Notes: generated by a model from the sequence alone, not told the origin. A stretch of DNA of 64,000 bases from Actinostola sp. cb2023 (GCA_033675265.1 JAUJYZ010001162.1:1-64000), one strand, 5' to 3'. Shown: positions 23,753 to 35,483, numbered from the stretch's first letter. Made by a program: numbers and translations.

Positions 23753-24000
23753 GTAAGTCGTATATTTTTGCCTGTCTAAATAATTATCATAGTAATAATA
23801 ATAATAATAGTAATAATAATAATAGTAATAATTAATAATAATAATAATAACTTTATTCCTCCAAACAAATTACAAATAAGAGATAGAAAAATAGATAAAA
23901 ATCCTTATTTACAAAATTTAAAATGATCGCTTGGATTGTTCAATAACAATCGTTAATTAATAGTAATAATAATAGTAATAATAATAACAATAATAAATCG
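23715..24000. repeat. ATA/ATT trinucleotide-rich tract
   Basis: (AATA)- and (ATA)-type runs at 23718-23755, 23792-23850 and 23960-23998 are separated by unique AT-rich DNA. The leucine-rich minus-strand frame here is a repeat translation. Confidence 0.85.
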
Positions 24001-24296
24001 ACTATATGAATAGTAAGTATATCAATCAAAGTATGGTATATATTCGTGAATGTTGCATATGCACAGTTTGATTTTTGATTTCGTTGCAGTTTATAACACA
24101 ATATCTTAGTTTTGTAGACTTTGCTTTGGTCATTTGTGAAGTACATGTATGTTGTTTTTGTTTATTTCAAAGTAACAAACTTGTATAAATATTTTGGAAA
24201 GTTATAAAAATAAAGAAAGAAAATAATTTTGTGGCTGCACTATTTTAAAAAGTTAGTAGTGTTGTATACAGCTATTTAAAAAAATGTTGAAAACTG

Positions 24297-24515
24297 AATA
24301 GTGAATAGTGTATTACAAGACCGAAGGGCATTGTGGGTCTCGTTATTTTGAAATAAAAAAAGTAAATATACAACCATTTGCTCGCCATTTGGAGCTAGTA
24401 TATTGTTTCTGACGGAATACACTAAAAATAAAGTAAAATATTATTAATTATATTACTTTAGACAATAATACACGAGTCCCAAAATGCATTTCGGTCTTGG
24501 AATGCACTATTTAGA
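24297..24515. mobile_element. Foldback element
   Basis: GAATAGTGTATTACAAGACC with GAAGGGCATTGTGGGTCTCG is mirrored, imperfectly, by ACACGAGTCCCAAAATGCAT and TTCGGTCTTGGAATGCACTA. No gene is seen from here to about 25.35 kb; a 109-codon minus-strand frame at 24458-24787 is unrecognised. Confidence 0.6.
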
Positions 24516-25369
24516 CGGCAGTATTCAGTATCAATTAATGTTTTTTTTTTGAAATAATGTAGCTGTATGGGTTTAGATGGGCATTGACACATTGTTGTTA
24601 TAAATAAATAAATAAACTCTAGATCTGTGGTTGTGAACTTGTATGTTAATGAAGCAAAATTAAGATCCCCTATGATTTGAATTCTTGTAAGCGACCAGTA
24701 AGGTTTAGGAACACAGCTGATGACTGCGGATGGCCACGGCGAACTTTTCGTCGACTGGCCCAACTTCAAAAAATTATTTCTCGGCATATAGTGGACCTAA
24801 AAATTTGAACAAAAGCTCATTGTAAAGATCATTGCAAATGTGTGATGGGAAAGCAGTATTTGTTGCTTGCGTAGTTTTGGAGATATAATTTTTTTAGCGA
24901 CAGTGGTCGTGCAAATTTGGTGGCCGGAGTTGCAAACCTTTCCTAATTATATGTATGCTAGAAACGAGTGAAATTTTCGAATCGCTCAAAACCACTCAAA
25001 AAAAACACAATTTCTTGCTCAGATTTCTACACCAAGGTGTTCTTTATTATCAGACTACTGTTGTGAAGATATTTTTGAGAATCTCATATCCTTTGAAGTC
25101 TTTCTAAGAGCTCATTCGATCTGAGACCATTCGAAAATCCAACGGTCAAACGAATATTCAATGACATCACGGTCCACTGATTCTACGTTTGGGCTACCTG
25201 TGATGTGTGCAATAATCTTAAATCAGAATTTAGAACTATGCGAGGTCCCTAGACGAGTAGAGTTATACTACTCTTGGGGCAAATGTAGAGAGTAAATAAT
25301 CAGAAAAAATTTAAACACAGTATTCTTGGTTTTCAATCAATCCCTTGAGAATCAAGAGATGAAGAGACA

Positions 25370-25448
25370 CGGCAGCCATGTTGGTTGAACAAACAATACA
25401 CACTAATGAGCAATCTTTTGTTGAAGTTCAACCAAGATGACTGCCGTA
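25370..25448. mobile_element. Short foldback (ACGGCAGCCATGTTGG)
   Basis: ACGGCAGCCATGTTGGTTGAAC is mirrored by GTTCAACCAAGATGACTGCCGT around a loop of about 35 bp. Confidence 0.6.
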
Positions 25449-25791
25449 CCATGACGTGTATTGCAAACCAGCAATATAATAGTCGTCATCAATAGAGATA
25501 AAGTTGGTTATCAGACGAGCCGTGTGTTAACTAAGACTATAAATTACAAAGAAAGGAATAAAATTAATTGAAGTATAAAAAATAACTCAGCTTATATATA
25601 ATAATTTAAATTTCTAAAACACATTAATTAATAATTCATGAGCAATATTTATTGGTCCAATCAGGTTTGTCCAATTGGTCACATGCATGGATCTTTATAG
25701 CCCAATAAAATATACGAGTTATAAACTAAGACACTGATGTTTTATTCATCAGTTCTTTATAAGAATTTGTGTAATATTGTTTTAGATAAAG

Positions 25792-25920
25792 GTAAATTAT
25801 TGGGATGGAGATTAGAAGTCGTTTATAAAAGTCGAGCCTATGTTTTATCAGCCATAAAGATCCCCTCCTACAGCTTGGATATTTATATGCCGATAAAACA
25901 CAGTCTCTTGTTTTATAAAC
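25792..25920 (+). repeat. Hairpin family H, copy 3
   Basis: The leader GTAAATTATTGGGATGGAG with AGAAGTC is followed by the outer stem GTTTATAAAA (25821-25830) with TTTTATAAAC (25911-25920), a perfect 10 bp. The middle stem is TGTTTTATC (25841-25849) with GATAAAACA (25892-25900). Stem bases differ from copies 1 and 2 on both sides, so pairing is kept. Confidence 0.65.
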
Positions 25921-25982
25921 ATTACTAACATAACAATTTCAACAACATGCGATATATATGATAATTAATATACTAATAATAA

Positions 25983-26558
25983 TACAGTCAATGTCATTAA
26001 GGTTGTCCACCTTGGAAAAGCACATTTACACATTTGCACATTTACACATTTGCAACATCATGTGTAATATTTGTTTTGCACACATGGACCCAGAGTCAAT
26101 AGATTCAGTAGAAGTATATACACCAATTCCAAATATCGTTGTCCGGGCCGAAAGCAACAAGCAACAAGCTGACGACCGCAAAGGACTTTGGGAATCTCCT
26201 AATTAATTTATTTATCCGTGGTATTTGAGAAGTTATCCCTATACGGACATTGAATAGCAGTCATTTGGAACTATTCGGCAATTTGAAAATGCATGTTGTC
26301 AAAATGTCTACGGATGAATAAATGAATAAGGAGAAAGTCCCAATGCCCTTTGCGGTCGTCAGCTTGTTGCTTGTTGCTTTCGGCCCAGACAACGATTTGT
26401 GGAATAGGTGTATATACTGCCATAAAAATGCCACAGCCTTATACAGAATATTTCAGGTGGAGAGTTGTATTTCAGCACTTGTAAAAGTGCAATGTGTAAA
26501 TATGCAAATGTGTAAATGTGCTTTTCCGAGGTGGACAACCTTAATGACATTGACTGTA
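25983..26558. mobile_element. Large foldback MITE (TACAGTCAATGTC ends)
   Basis: The arms of about 230 bp begin TACAGTCAATGTCATTAAGG and end CCTTAATGACATTGACTGTA. They contain inverted copies of GCAACAAGCTGACGACCGCAAAGG and of GCACATTTACACATTTGCA-type repeats. Part of the inner arm is related to the foldback near 28.4-28.8 kb. Open frames on both strands are shadows. Confidence 0.85.
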
Positions 26559-26998
26559 TATACATGCATACATAAAGGTATTATTACACGATGAGGTGAA
26601 GATATCAATTTTATTTTCACGTGGTAAAAACAATATTTTACGAACAAGCACAGCAAGTGAATAAAATGTTAATTGGGTCTAAAACCACTCGGCTTCACCT
26701 CGTAGTTTTAAACCCGATAAAACACTCCTGCTCGTTTATTAAACAGCTATCAAAATAGTTAATTTTCATTTTCATCCTTCTGATTGGACTGGAATTGTTC
26801 ATTAATTATGCATGAGTGTTTTACTGGAAAATATCTCACTCGTAAAATTATGATTTCCATATCCTCACACTAGTGAGGATGTCAATGACGTCAGGCTCAG
26901 TACTTTTAGGTAAAAATAATAATTGGAAATTTGGTCTATATATTGAAAAGAAAATTACATGGCGGCTTGAAGATATGAATTTTATTTTCTCGTGTTAA

Positions 26999-28252
26999 AA
27001 ACAACAAGACGCTCAATGAGCGTACACTCGGGCTTATGACAAGGACAATGTCAGTTGCGTGAGGAGGGACCTGACAATGACTGACAGTTGCGTGACGAGG
27101 GAGACTGTATGTATATACATGTATGTGTCGGTGAGCATAGATAAAAATCTCGGAATCGTACTTCCGTAGCATGTACTTGGAACGTCCAGTTGAGGTTCAT
27201 ATTCATGGTCAGACGGTTCTGATAACGTCTTTGGTTTCTTCGTTATCGCAGAGGAAAGTTGAACTTCGTATCTTTTAAACATCCAATTGATTCAGACTAC
27301 GGTATGATGTGACAAAGCTCGACCAATCTGCTGTCTCTGCCTATACATTGAAATATCTTGTTCGATTTCTTTTATCTCGAAATCAGAAAGGAATTATCGA
27401 TTAAAAATCAAAAGCTGCTTCTGTTAGATTTAAGATGTGACCTCAAGTGACCTCAAATACGTTTAAATACGTACGACAGTGTACCTTCAAGAGTCGGAGA
27501 TCTTTATCTATGAGTCACCGACACAAGTCTCCCTCGTCACTGAGCGTCTTCTTCTGTAATAGATCCCTAAAATCTAAGGACGTTTTGATTTCGATTGTAT
27601 TTTTGCCGTTCACTGACCTGTTTTGAGCGTGGAAATTCTGTTTTAAATAGCGCTTAACGTGGCGGTTCTAAAATTAGATCGCGTAATAAATGTATGACTC
27701 AGACAAGGATCATACAACTGTCATCGTACTGAAAAGAACACGGATTTTCGAACATTGACCTTTCTCGCGTTTGCTTTGATGTAGTTTTGAAGTACGATTT
27801 TTACGATTCCTTTTCCTTGTGAATTTTTCAAACGTGGAATAAAATAAACATTCATCATGAGTTATTGAAAATGATACGTCTTGAGGTTGCATAGGTCAGA
27901 TGGTTCTGATAACGCCCTCACGTTTGTTTTTGTTAAATATATTTTAAGCGAGCTTCTAGTCCTTCTACCACTTCTAGTCATTGAACGATGAACTAGAATC
28001 CTGACCTTTAATAGCTTGAAGATCTATAGCTGCTTTCAAAACTAAGATTCAAATCTACTTGAGTCCTATGTGTCGTTTGTTTTTTTCTTATCTGCTGAGT
28101 AATCTTGAAACTCGATACGATTAAATACGTCGCATACTTTCGTCATTCTTTTTAGCCGAACAAAACTACGACGACTACTACTACTACTACTACTACTACT
28201 ACCGAAAAACGCATTTTATAACTCGGGCTTCCTTCGGAAGGGCCCGAGTAAT
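26999..28252 (+). mobile_element. Repeat family R, longest copy, ending in a TTCG hairpin
   Basis: It starts ACAAGACGCTCAATGAGCGT with ACACTCGGGCTT and ends at 28221-28249 with ACTCGGGCTTCC-TTCG-GAAGGGCCCGAGT. Inside are GATAACGTCTTTGG, GGTTGCATAGGTCAGATGG, AATCTAAGGACGTTTTGATT and CCGTTCACTGACCTG, all recurring at 41.4-43.5 kb. There is a (CTA)n run at 28172-28203. A terminal hairpin fits Helitron-like elements, but the canonical CTRR end and a Rep/helicase ORF are absent, so the class is open. Confidence 0.5.
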
Positions 28253-28280
28253 AAATCACAATCTGCGAGTACTTAAACTT

Positions 28281-28806
28281 TGTGTATATGTTGTGGTTCA
28301 AAATGATTTTTGGTTCAAATTATTTTGAACTGGTTCCATTTAAATTGAACCAAGGGATCATTTTGAAACTACAACATATACACCTACATGTATTTCAAAA
28401 ATCGTTGTCGCAGTCGACGCAACAGTCTACACTCCAAGACTGCAAAGGATCTTGGTAAATTTTCTCGTAATTAATATATTCAGTTGCGGCCATTGTAAAT
28501 AGTTATCATGAATGTAGTGTTTGGAAGCGTGGCACATTTAAAAATGAAAATGCTTGATGCCTGCTCTTGTCCAACGGGTTTAGTACCAGCGCCAACACAT
28601 TTGTAGTACTTGTATTTTCCTAAATATTCGGTTTAACACCTGAACTACCACTTCAGCTTGCCATAATAACATGTCACAAACGTATGCAACCAAAACATGC
28701 TCTGAATGAATGAATTACAAGAAAATTTACCAAGATCCTTTGCAGTCTTGGAGTGTTGACTGTTGCTTCGGCTGCGACAACGATTTTTTTGAAATAGGGG
28801 TATATA
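28281..28806. mobile_element. Two adjacent foldbacks
   Basis: An inner palindrome (TGTGTATATGTTGTGGTTCA to ACTACAACATATACAC, 28281-28383) is followed by a larger one. In the larger one, TTTCAAAAATCGTTGTCGCAG and CCAAGACTGCAAAGGATCTTGG are mirrored at 28715-28806. The larger arms resemble the 25983 element. Confidence 0.7.
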
Positions 28807-29379
28807 CTACCATTTGCAAGCAACTGGTTAGTGTGACATTTTTTTTTCAAGTTTCAAACGTCCAGTTTAATATGGACCATCTCCAAAAAAATATTGAGCA
28901 AGCACTTCTACCTTTAAAAAATAATTTGTGCATTATTGTGACACCAACTTCAGCTTTTATTAAATTTGGTACTGACTGTAAGTACATGTAGGTCTAAATT
29001 TGAGTGTTCATGCACTTTTTTCGTCACCAGAAGTACAATCCTATAGTTTAATATGTTCAAACTAGTGTTGACCCCCTACAAGTCAATGCTCGTTTCTCTG
29101 TGCGTACATGTACATGGGCCTAAAATCCCTTTGTAAGAGTATTACAGGGAAGCATATAAGAGTTCAGTCTGACAACACCACTATAGTACTTAGCATATAT
29201 TAATGCGATAACATGGCTGTAAGAATATGGGAATGGTGTATAGAATCTAACATATGGCTTAGTGCCTGTCACATTCCAGGGTCTAGTAATAATACTGAAT
29301 CTGACAATTGCGAACAGTGAAAAAATGGTAGTATTTTTAAAATGTCTCAACTGAATGGTCCCTTAATCTACACAGGTGT

Positions 29380-29830
29380 TTGAGGCTAATTATACAGAAA
29401 ATTTGGGGCAAATTTGAAATAGATTCATTTGCCTCAAGAATTAACTTTAAGGTTATGTACATTTATCTTGGAGACCAGACCCAAATGCAAAGTTTGTTAA
29501 TGCTTTATACATGGATTGGCAACCATACTTATTTTATGCATTTCCCCCTTTCATCCCCCCTTTCAGCCTAATAGCAACATGCCTCCAGAAGATCGAACAA
29601 AACCAGGCCACAGGGGTACTGATATAGTCCCCTTGTGGCAACACTCAACCATGGTTTACAGTTCTTCTACACCTATTAATGAACAATCCATGGATCCTAC
29701 CAAAATCCAATACTCATCTAGTCAGGAGCTCCTCTGTTGTATTACAGTCTCAATGGGGCACTACACTCACATGCCAAACGTCTACGTTTCGATCAGATAC
29801 ATTATTATATGATATTACTATTCGTTTGAA
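29380..29830 (+). pseudogene. DIRS-like retrotransposon remnant (end of reverse transcriptase / RNase H region)
   Basis: Two reading frames together give the pattern W-G-x-F-E-x-D-x-F-A-S-R-x-N, SWRPDPNA, DWQPYLFYAFPPF and CLQKIEQNQATG. This is the conserved stretch after the polymerase domain in DIRS/Ngaro-type tyrosine-recombinase retrotransposons. A frameshift near 29450 and a stop near 29620 break it. No recombinase or other domains remain. A neighbouring small plus-strand frame at 28871-28981 has acceptor and donor signals but is not recognised. Confidence 0.65.
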
Positions 29831-29899
29831 ACTTGTAAAAACGGACAAAAAAATCATGCTGAACGGTTGCTTGCAAATGGTAGTAATAAATGCAAGTAA

Positions 29900-30471
29900 G
29901 CGGCATCTAGATTTAGCGGAAACCATGGAAACCTCTTCCTTTTGTGCTTTTTTTTTAAAGCCCCCCCTAATTTTCCTCCAGTCTTCCCTAAGGCGTAAAT
30001 AATGAACGGTCCCTTAGGTTCGTGAAGTGGTCTATTGAACTGCTTTTCTTCAGTTTCAAAGTTTGGGCTACCTGTGTTCGTTGGCGGTCTTCCTGTGTTA
30101 AAGATGGTGCCCAAAAAGCATTCTACATTTACTGATTGCAAGAATTTCGGCTTATTTCTTGCTTTTTTCTCAAAACAGAATGTTAATATTTGAAATTTAT
30201 TGTAGTGCAATGCCATTTGTCACCACAGATGCGAGAAAACGGCTTCTTTTGCAGTATGAGGACTTTTTTTCTAACTACAATGTACATCCGAAAACCTCTA
30301 AACCACTCGGAGCTAAATAATGACTAAAGATGTTGAATCAGGGTACATTGTATATATTTTATATCCAAAAGATGTTGAATCAGGGTATATACATTTGTAT
30401 TTTATATCTTGGATATTGCAGTATTTCGTATTTCCGTGGTTTCCGTGGTTTCCGCTAAATCTAGATGCCGC
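29900..30471. mobile_element. Foldback MITE (GCGGCATCTAGATTTAGCGG ends)
   Basis: The left arm starts GCGGCATCTAGATTTAGCGG and AAACCATGG. The right arm ends CCGTGGTTTCCGCTAAATCTAGATGCCGC. The interior is unique, with a tandem pair of GATGTTGAATCAGGGTA. Confidence 0.75.
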
Positions 30472-30648
30472 ATATAATAAGCTTCAATAAGCAAATAAAT
30501 TACTAAAACTGAGTGCAGTCATTGCATAACTACTGGGTGATACCTTGTACGGCCTCTTCCTTTCCATTTCTCAACTATACTGCCTAGCTGATTTACCTAT
30601 TAACTTAAATCATAAATGTTGTTAACTATCTGTTAATAGTTAGAACAT

Positions 30649-30743
30649 TTCCCTGCTGATCACGACAGTCTCTTTTTCTCCCGAGGAAGATCTTCTCTTC
30701 TTCGGGAGAAACATTCTTTAAACCCGAGACTGTCAGCAGGGAA
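30649..30743. repeat. 95-bp hairpin with CTTCTTCGGGAG
   Basis: TTCCCTGCTGATCACGACAGTC is mirrored by GAGACTGTCAGCAGGGAA. The interior TCTCCCGAGGAAGATC pairs with TTCTTCGGGAGA. Confidence 0.7.
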
Positions 30744-31391
30744 TTAGATTTAGACAAACATGCAATCAACATGTAGTCATTGTAGAGTATATAGCTAATT
30801 GCATAATCATTGTCGGGTGGAAAATCATGAAAGCTATGACCAAAAGGAATTTTGGGAATTTAAAACTCCCAAATAATGTACCGGTCAAATCGAAGCTTCG
30901 ACATAAACGATTTACTCCTACCCCTCCCCCCCCCCCTTCCTACCCCCGGAGAGAGGGTAACGACCTTTGTGAATCTTTGATTCACACTAGGTTTTAACGC
31001 TCCTTTATACAATTACAATTACGACACTAGTGTGAACTAGGCTTTAGAAATCTATCCATATTTATATAAGCTTAAAGTGCCTATAACCCCTGTGAGATTG
31101 TTTTTAAAAATCTATTCAATATAAGCTGAATAGTTGGTGGGTTAAGTATTTTGTGATTTGAACCTTGCGTTTATGAGTTATAGAGGTTTGAAATCTCAAT
31201 ATGCAAATTTGATGACGTCAACCCAGGCTTTTGCCATAACTTATTTAGACTTTTCCAAGAAGAGCTTATTTATTGAAATGGTGAAAAAGTTATAAAATCA
31301 TTTATAAAGACTGTGAAAATATTATGTAAGTTTTCAAATGTCAATAATCAGCACAAGGGCGTTTTTGTATAATAAATGAAGACTGGGTAGA

Positions 31392-31504
31392 ATTACATTG
31401 ACCTATTGCAATACTAGTATCACATTACTTGTATAAATGGATTTGTGTCACCATAATAAATCAGTTAGACTTTAGTCCTAAACTGTCTAGTTCAAGCTAT
31501 TACA
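31392..31504 (+). repeat. 5' LTR of the Ty3-type element (first 18 bp missing)
   Basis: It starts ATTACATTGACCTATTGC directly after GTAGA and ends CAAGCTATTACA. It is identical to the last 113 bp of the 3' LTR. Confidence 0.85.
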
Positions 31505-31540
31505 TTGGCGACGAGGAACGTTTTTTAAATTCCGAAAATT

Positions 31541-34500
31541 ATGGCCACCTATGGAACGATAGGGGAATATAAGGATGAAGAAACGTGGACCGAATACGTG
31601 GAACGATTGGAACAATACTTCTATGCAAACGACATCACAGAAGAAAAGAAGAAACGTGCGATCCTACTGAGTGTATGTGGCGCTAAAACATATACACTCA
31701 TTAGAGATCTGTTACAACCAAAGAAACCGGCTGAAACAGATTTAAACGTTATCCTTGAGGAGGTAGAAAAACACCACTCACCGAAACCAAGTGAAATTGT
31801 GGAACGTTTCAAGTTTCACAATCGCAAGCAAACCGAGGGAGAAGGAGTAGCGGAATTCATTGCCGGATTACGCAAACTCACGGAACATTGCAACTTTAGA
31901 GAGACGTTAGATGATATGCTCCGAGATAGGCTGGTTTGCGGCCTAAATGACGAAAAGATTCAACGACGACTGTTAGCCGAACCCGGTCTCACCTACAAGC
32001 GAGCTGTGCAGCTAGCATTGGCTTTTGAGTCGGCCTCAAAGAACACGCTCGATCTGAAAAGCAAAGTGGAAACCGCACCTATATCTGTCCATCAAGTCAA
32101 CAAGCACGAAACTCCACAAGAATGTTATCGTTGCGGAGGAAGACACAACCCTTCGCAATGCCGATTTCGTGAAGTTAAATGCTACAACTGTGACAAGAAG
32201 GGTCACATAGAGAAAATGTGCCGCGGACAAAAGCAAAAGGCTTATCATGGCCACGATCAAGTGAACAAGCGTCGAACAGACAACAAAGCTGGCTCTCAGC
32301 CAACGCATTTACTCAAGGAATCCAATACAGATGAATATACCATGTATCACATGAAAGGAACAACCAATGCTGTCCTGCAGCCATTGGAAGTCGACATAGA
32401 ACTGTGTGGTGAACCACATAAAATGGAAATCGACACAGGAGCCACTAAAACGATAATTAGTGAAACCACGTATAGCGAGTTGCCGGAAAATGTCAAACTT
32501 GTCAACTCGAACGCTATACTCAGCACGTACACGGGAGAGAAGATACCGGTGATTGGAAAAGTAACAGTTCCAGTAAAGTATGGAGAACAAAATCACAACT
32601 TGTCAGCCCTAGTAGTTCAAGGTGAAGGCCCAAATTTACTGGGGAGAGATTGGCTACACGTCATAAAACTCAACTGGCAGACGGTTTTCAAGGTCAACGA
32701 AGGTAACACCAAATTAGCTCACGTGTTGGAGACACACAACGAAGTTTTTAAAGAAGGACTTGGTACACTCCGGGGTACCGAAGCCAAGATATACGTGGAT
32801 TCCAACACACAACCGAGATTTGTGAAAGCTCGCCCCGTGCCATACGCAATGAAGGAGAAAATCGAACGCGAACTAGACCGACTAGTCAGCGAAGGAATAT
32901 TATCGCCCGTAGAATTTAGCGAATGGGCTGCGCCCATAGTGCCAGTATTAAAACCAAATGGTTCAATACGCATCTGTGGGGATTACAAATGTACAGTCAA
33001 CCAAGTATCGAAACTCGACAATTACCCCATACCCAAAACAGAAGACTTACTGGCAACGCTAGGAGGCGGAAATAAATTCACGAAACTGGACATGTCGCAA
33101 GCATACCAACAAATGACACTTGATGAGCAGTCTAAGAGTTATACGACAATAAACACTCACAAGGGACTTTACCAGTACAACCGACTTCCGTTTGGAATAT
33201 CATCAGCACCAGGCATCTTTCAACGAACCATGGAAAGTTTACTTCAAGGGATTCCACACGTTATTGTGCGAATCGACGACATCCTGGTTAGCGGTAAGGA
33301 TGATTCAGATCACATAAGGAACTTAGAAACAGTTCTAGAAAGACTCTCTAAAGCTGGAGTCAAGCTGAGAAAAGAAAAGTGTTTCTTTATGCAACCGGAA
33401 GTTATTTACTGCGGGTACGTCATCAACGGTGACGGCATTAAACCAGTGTCGGATAAAGTGGAGGCGATAAAACATGCTCCTGAACCAAAAGACATCGGTC
33501 AGTTGCGTGCTTTCCTTGGAATGCTCAATTACTATCACCGATTTCTACCAGATGTGTCAACAGTACTAGAACCACTTCACAAACTACTTCGAAAAGGAGA
33601 GAAGTGGCAGTGGCAAGAGGAACAGCGAACAGCGTTTGAGAAAGCGAAAGAGTTATTACAGTCAGCGGAACTACTTGTGCATTTCGACCCTACAAAGGAA
33701 CTGATCCTAGCTAGCGACGCTTCAAATTACGGCATTGGAGCTGTTCTGTCACACAACGCGCGTGACGGAAGTGAACGCCCAATTGGCTATGTTTCAAGAT
33801 CCTTGAATACAGCCGAGAGAGGTTACTCTACAATAGAAAAGGAAGCACTTGCTATAGTGTTTGGTGTAAAGAAATTCCACCAATTTCTTTACGGACATAA
33901 ATTTACAATTAAAACTGATCATAAACCACTAGAAGGGTTGTTCAGTGAGAAGAAGGGAGTCCCGCAACAAGCATCACCGAGAGTTCAACGATGGGCTCTG
34001 ACACTAGCAGCCTATGAATATACAATCTCCTACAAAGCGGGAAGGAACAATGAGAACGCAGACGCGTTAAGCAGATTGCCATTAGCTGTGGCACCTGACT
34101 CCGTCCCACAACCAGGCGAAACCATACATTTAATGGAACACTTAGAAGGAACTACAGTAAATAGTCAAAACATCAAAGACTGGACCAAAAGAGACCCCAC
34201 CCTCTCGCAAGTACTGCGCTACACCCTAGAAGGATGGCCCACCACAGGTAACCTTGATGAGTTGGTACCCTACTCTACCAAGAAATCAGAGTTGACCGTC
34301 GAGGATGGCTGTCTACTGTGGGGAGCACGCGTGGTGATACCACGCCAGGGGAGACAAAACATGTTGACTGAACTCCATGAAGCTCATCCGGGAACCTCCC
34401 GAATGAAATCTCTAGCCAGAAGCTATGTGTGGTGGCCTGGAATGGATCAAGATATAGAAAACCTTGTGAAAAGATGCAACCAATGCCAACTACACCAAAA

Positions 34501-35437
34501 GACACCAGCCGAGGCACCCTTACACCCTTGGGAATGGCCTAGTGAACCCTGGACCCGAATTCACATAGACTATGCAGGACCATATAAAGGTGAAATGTTT
34601 TTAGTGGTGGTGGACGCCTGCTCAAAATGGCTGGAAGTACACCTAATGAACTCAACTACTTCTACAGCTACCATTGAGAAGTTGAGAGAAACCTTTGCAA
34701 ACCATGGTCTACCCAAAACCATAGTGAGTGACAATGGTAGCAACTTCACCAGTGCAGAGTTTGAACAGTTTACGGTGAAAAATGGAATCAAGCACATAAA
34801 AGTGGCACCATACCACCCAGCCTCCAACGGACAAGCTGAACGAGCAGTACGAATCTTCAAAGAAGGATTTGAGAAAATGGAAGGTGGCAGTATACGAACA
34901 AAACTGTCAAGATTCCTCTTGAGGTACCGCATTACACCTCACAGCACTACAGGAGTACCTCCAGCACAACTACTCATGAAGAGACATCTCCGTACACAGC
35001 TGGACCTCGTACGCCCCAGTGTTGGAGATCGCGTTCAAACCAAGCAAGAACAACAGAAGGCAATACATGATAACCATGCCAAGGCACGCGACATTCAAAT
35101 AGATGATCCAGTCTATATCAGAGACTTCAGGGAAAAGAAAGCATGGCTTCCAGGAGTAGTGATTGAGAAAACAGGACCTGTTTCATCCAAGATTGAACTT
35201 CAGGATGGCACCATAGTAAGACGACATCAAGACCACATTCGAACCACAGTCAACGAGTCCAAGCGACCAGAACCTGACATTCCCGAGATGCCCACACTTG
35301 AAGATACTCCACCTGAAGAGATGTCACCCCAAGAAATCACACCCCAAGCAACTCAGACGTCATCCACACCCAAACCAGTACGCCCCCAACGGCAAAGGAA
35401 CAGACCTGCACGTTTCAGAGAAGACTTTATAGTTTGA
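31541..35437 (+). CDS. Gag-Pol polyprotein of the Ty3/gypsy-type retrotransposon
   Basis: A single uninterrupted frame of 1298 residues fuses capsid-like and enzyme parts. Residues 1-180 resemble a Ty3-type Gag. Two zinc knuckles follow (C195-C198-H202-C207, a CX2CX3HX4C variant, and C214-C217-H222-C227, canonical). The aspartic protease has IDTGA with D298. Reverse transcriptase carries LDMSQAY (D517), RLPFGISSAPGIFQ and an active-site box read as IRIDD (D579, D580), where most relatives have YxDD. RNase H shows SDAS (D726), E769 and TDHKPL. The integrase has the HHCC finger (H946, H949-x-C979, C982) and D1010, D1064 and E1100 (HPASNGQAE). A basic proline-rich tail ends the protein. All key residues are present, so it may be active. 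There is no frameshift between gag and pol. Confidence 0.95.
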   Translation: MATYGTIGEYKDEETWTEYVERLEQYFYANDITEEKKKRAILLSVCGAKTYTLIRDLLQPKKPAETDLNVILEEVEKHHSPKPSEIVERFKFHNRKQTEGEGVAEFIAGLRKLTEHCNFRETLDDMLRDRLVCGLNDEKIQRRLLAEPGLTYKRAVQLALAFESASKNTLDLKSKVETAPISVHQVNKHETPQECYRCGGRHNPSQCRFREVKCYNCDKKGHIEKMCRGQKQKAYHGHDQVNKRRTDNKAGSQPTHLLKESNTDEYTMYHMKGTTNAVLQPLEVDIELCGEPHKMEIDTGATKTIISETTYSELPENVKLVNSNAILSTYTGEKIPVIGKVTVPVKYGEQNHNLSALVVQGEGPNLLGRDWLHVIKLNWQTVFKVNEGNTKLAHVLETHNEVFKEGLGTLRGTEAKIYVDSNTQPRFVKARPVPYAMKEKIERELDRLVSEGILSPVEFSEWAAPIVPVLKPNGSIRICGDYKCTVNQVSKLDNYPIPKTEDLLATLGGGNKFTKLDMSQAYQQMTLDEQSKSYTTINTHKGLYQYNRLPFGISSAPGIFQRTMESLLQGIPHVIVRIDDILVSGKDDSDHIRNLETVLERLSKAGVKLRKEKCFFMQPEVIYCGYVINGDGIKPVSDKVEAIKHAPEPKDIGQLRAFLGMLNYYHRFLPDVSTVLEPLHKLLRKGEKWQWQEEQRTAFEKAKELLQSAELLVHFDPTKELILASDASNYGIGAVLSHNARDGSERPIGYVSRSLNTAERGYSTIEKEALAIVFGVKKFHQFLYGHKFTIKTDHKPLEGLFSEKKGVPQQASPRVQRWALTLAAYEYTISYKAGRNNENADALSRLPLAVAPDSVPQPGETIHLMEHLEGTTVNSQNIKDWTKRDPTLSQVLRYTLEGWPTTGNLDELVPYSTKKSELTVEDGCLLWGARVVIPRQGRQNMLTELHEAHPGTSRMKSLARSYVWWPGMDQDIENLVKRCNQCQLHQKTPAEAPLHPWEWPSEPWTRIHIDYAGPYKGEMFLVVVDACSKWLEVHLMNSTTSTATIEKLRETFANHGLPKTIVSDNGSNFTSAEFEQFTVKNGIKHIKVAPYHPASNGQAERAVRIFKEGFEKMEGGSIRTKLSRFLLRYRITPHSTTGVPPAQLLMKRHLRTQLDLVRPSVGDRVQTKQEQQKAIHDNHAKARDIQIDDPVYIRDFREKKAWLPGVVIEKTGPVSSKIELQDGTIVRRHQDHIRTTVNESKRPEPDIPEMPTLEDTPPEEMSPQEITPQATQTSSTPKPVRPQRQRNRPARFREDFIV

Positions 35438-35483
35438 ACAAAAAAATATACGAACTTTTCGTTATAGACTATGGGGGGAGGAA

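Noticed and set aside
24458..24787. 109-codon minus-strand frame MPRNNFLKLG
   Set aside because: It overlaps a foldback at one end, has no recognisable motif and has no splice partners.
29854..30216. 120-codon minus-strand frame MALHYNKFQI
   Set aside because: It lies within the foldback at 29900-30471 and shows no motif or conserved composition.
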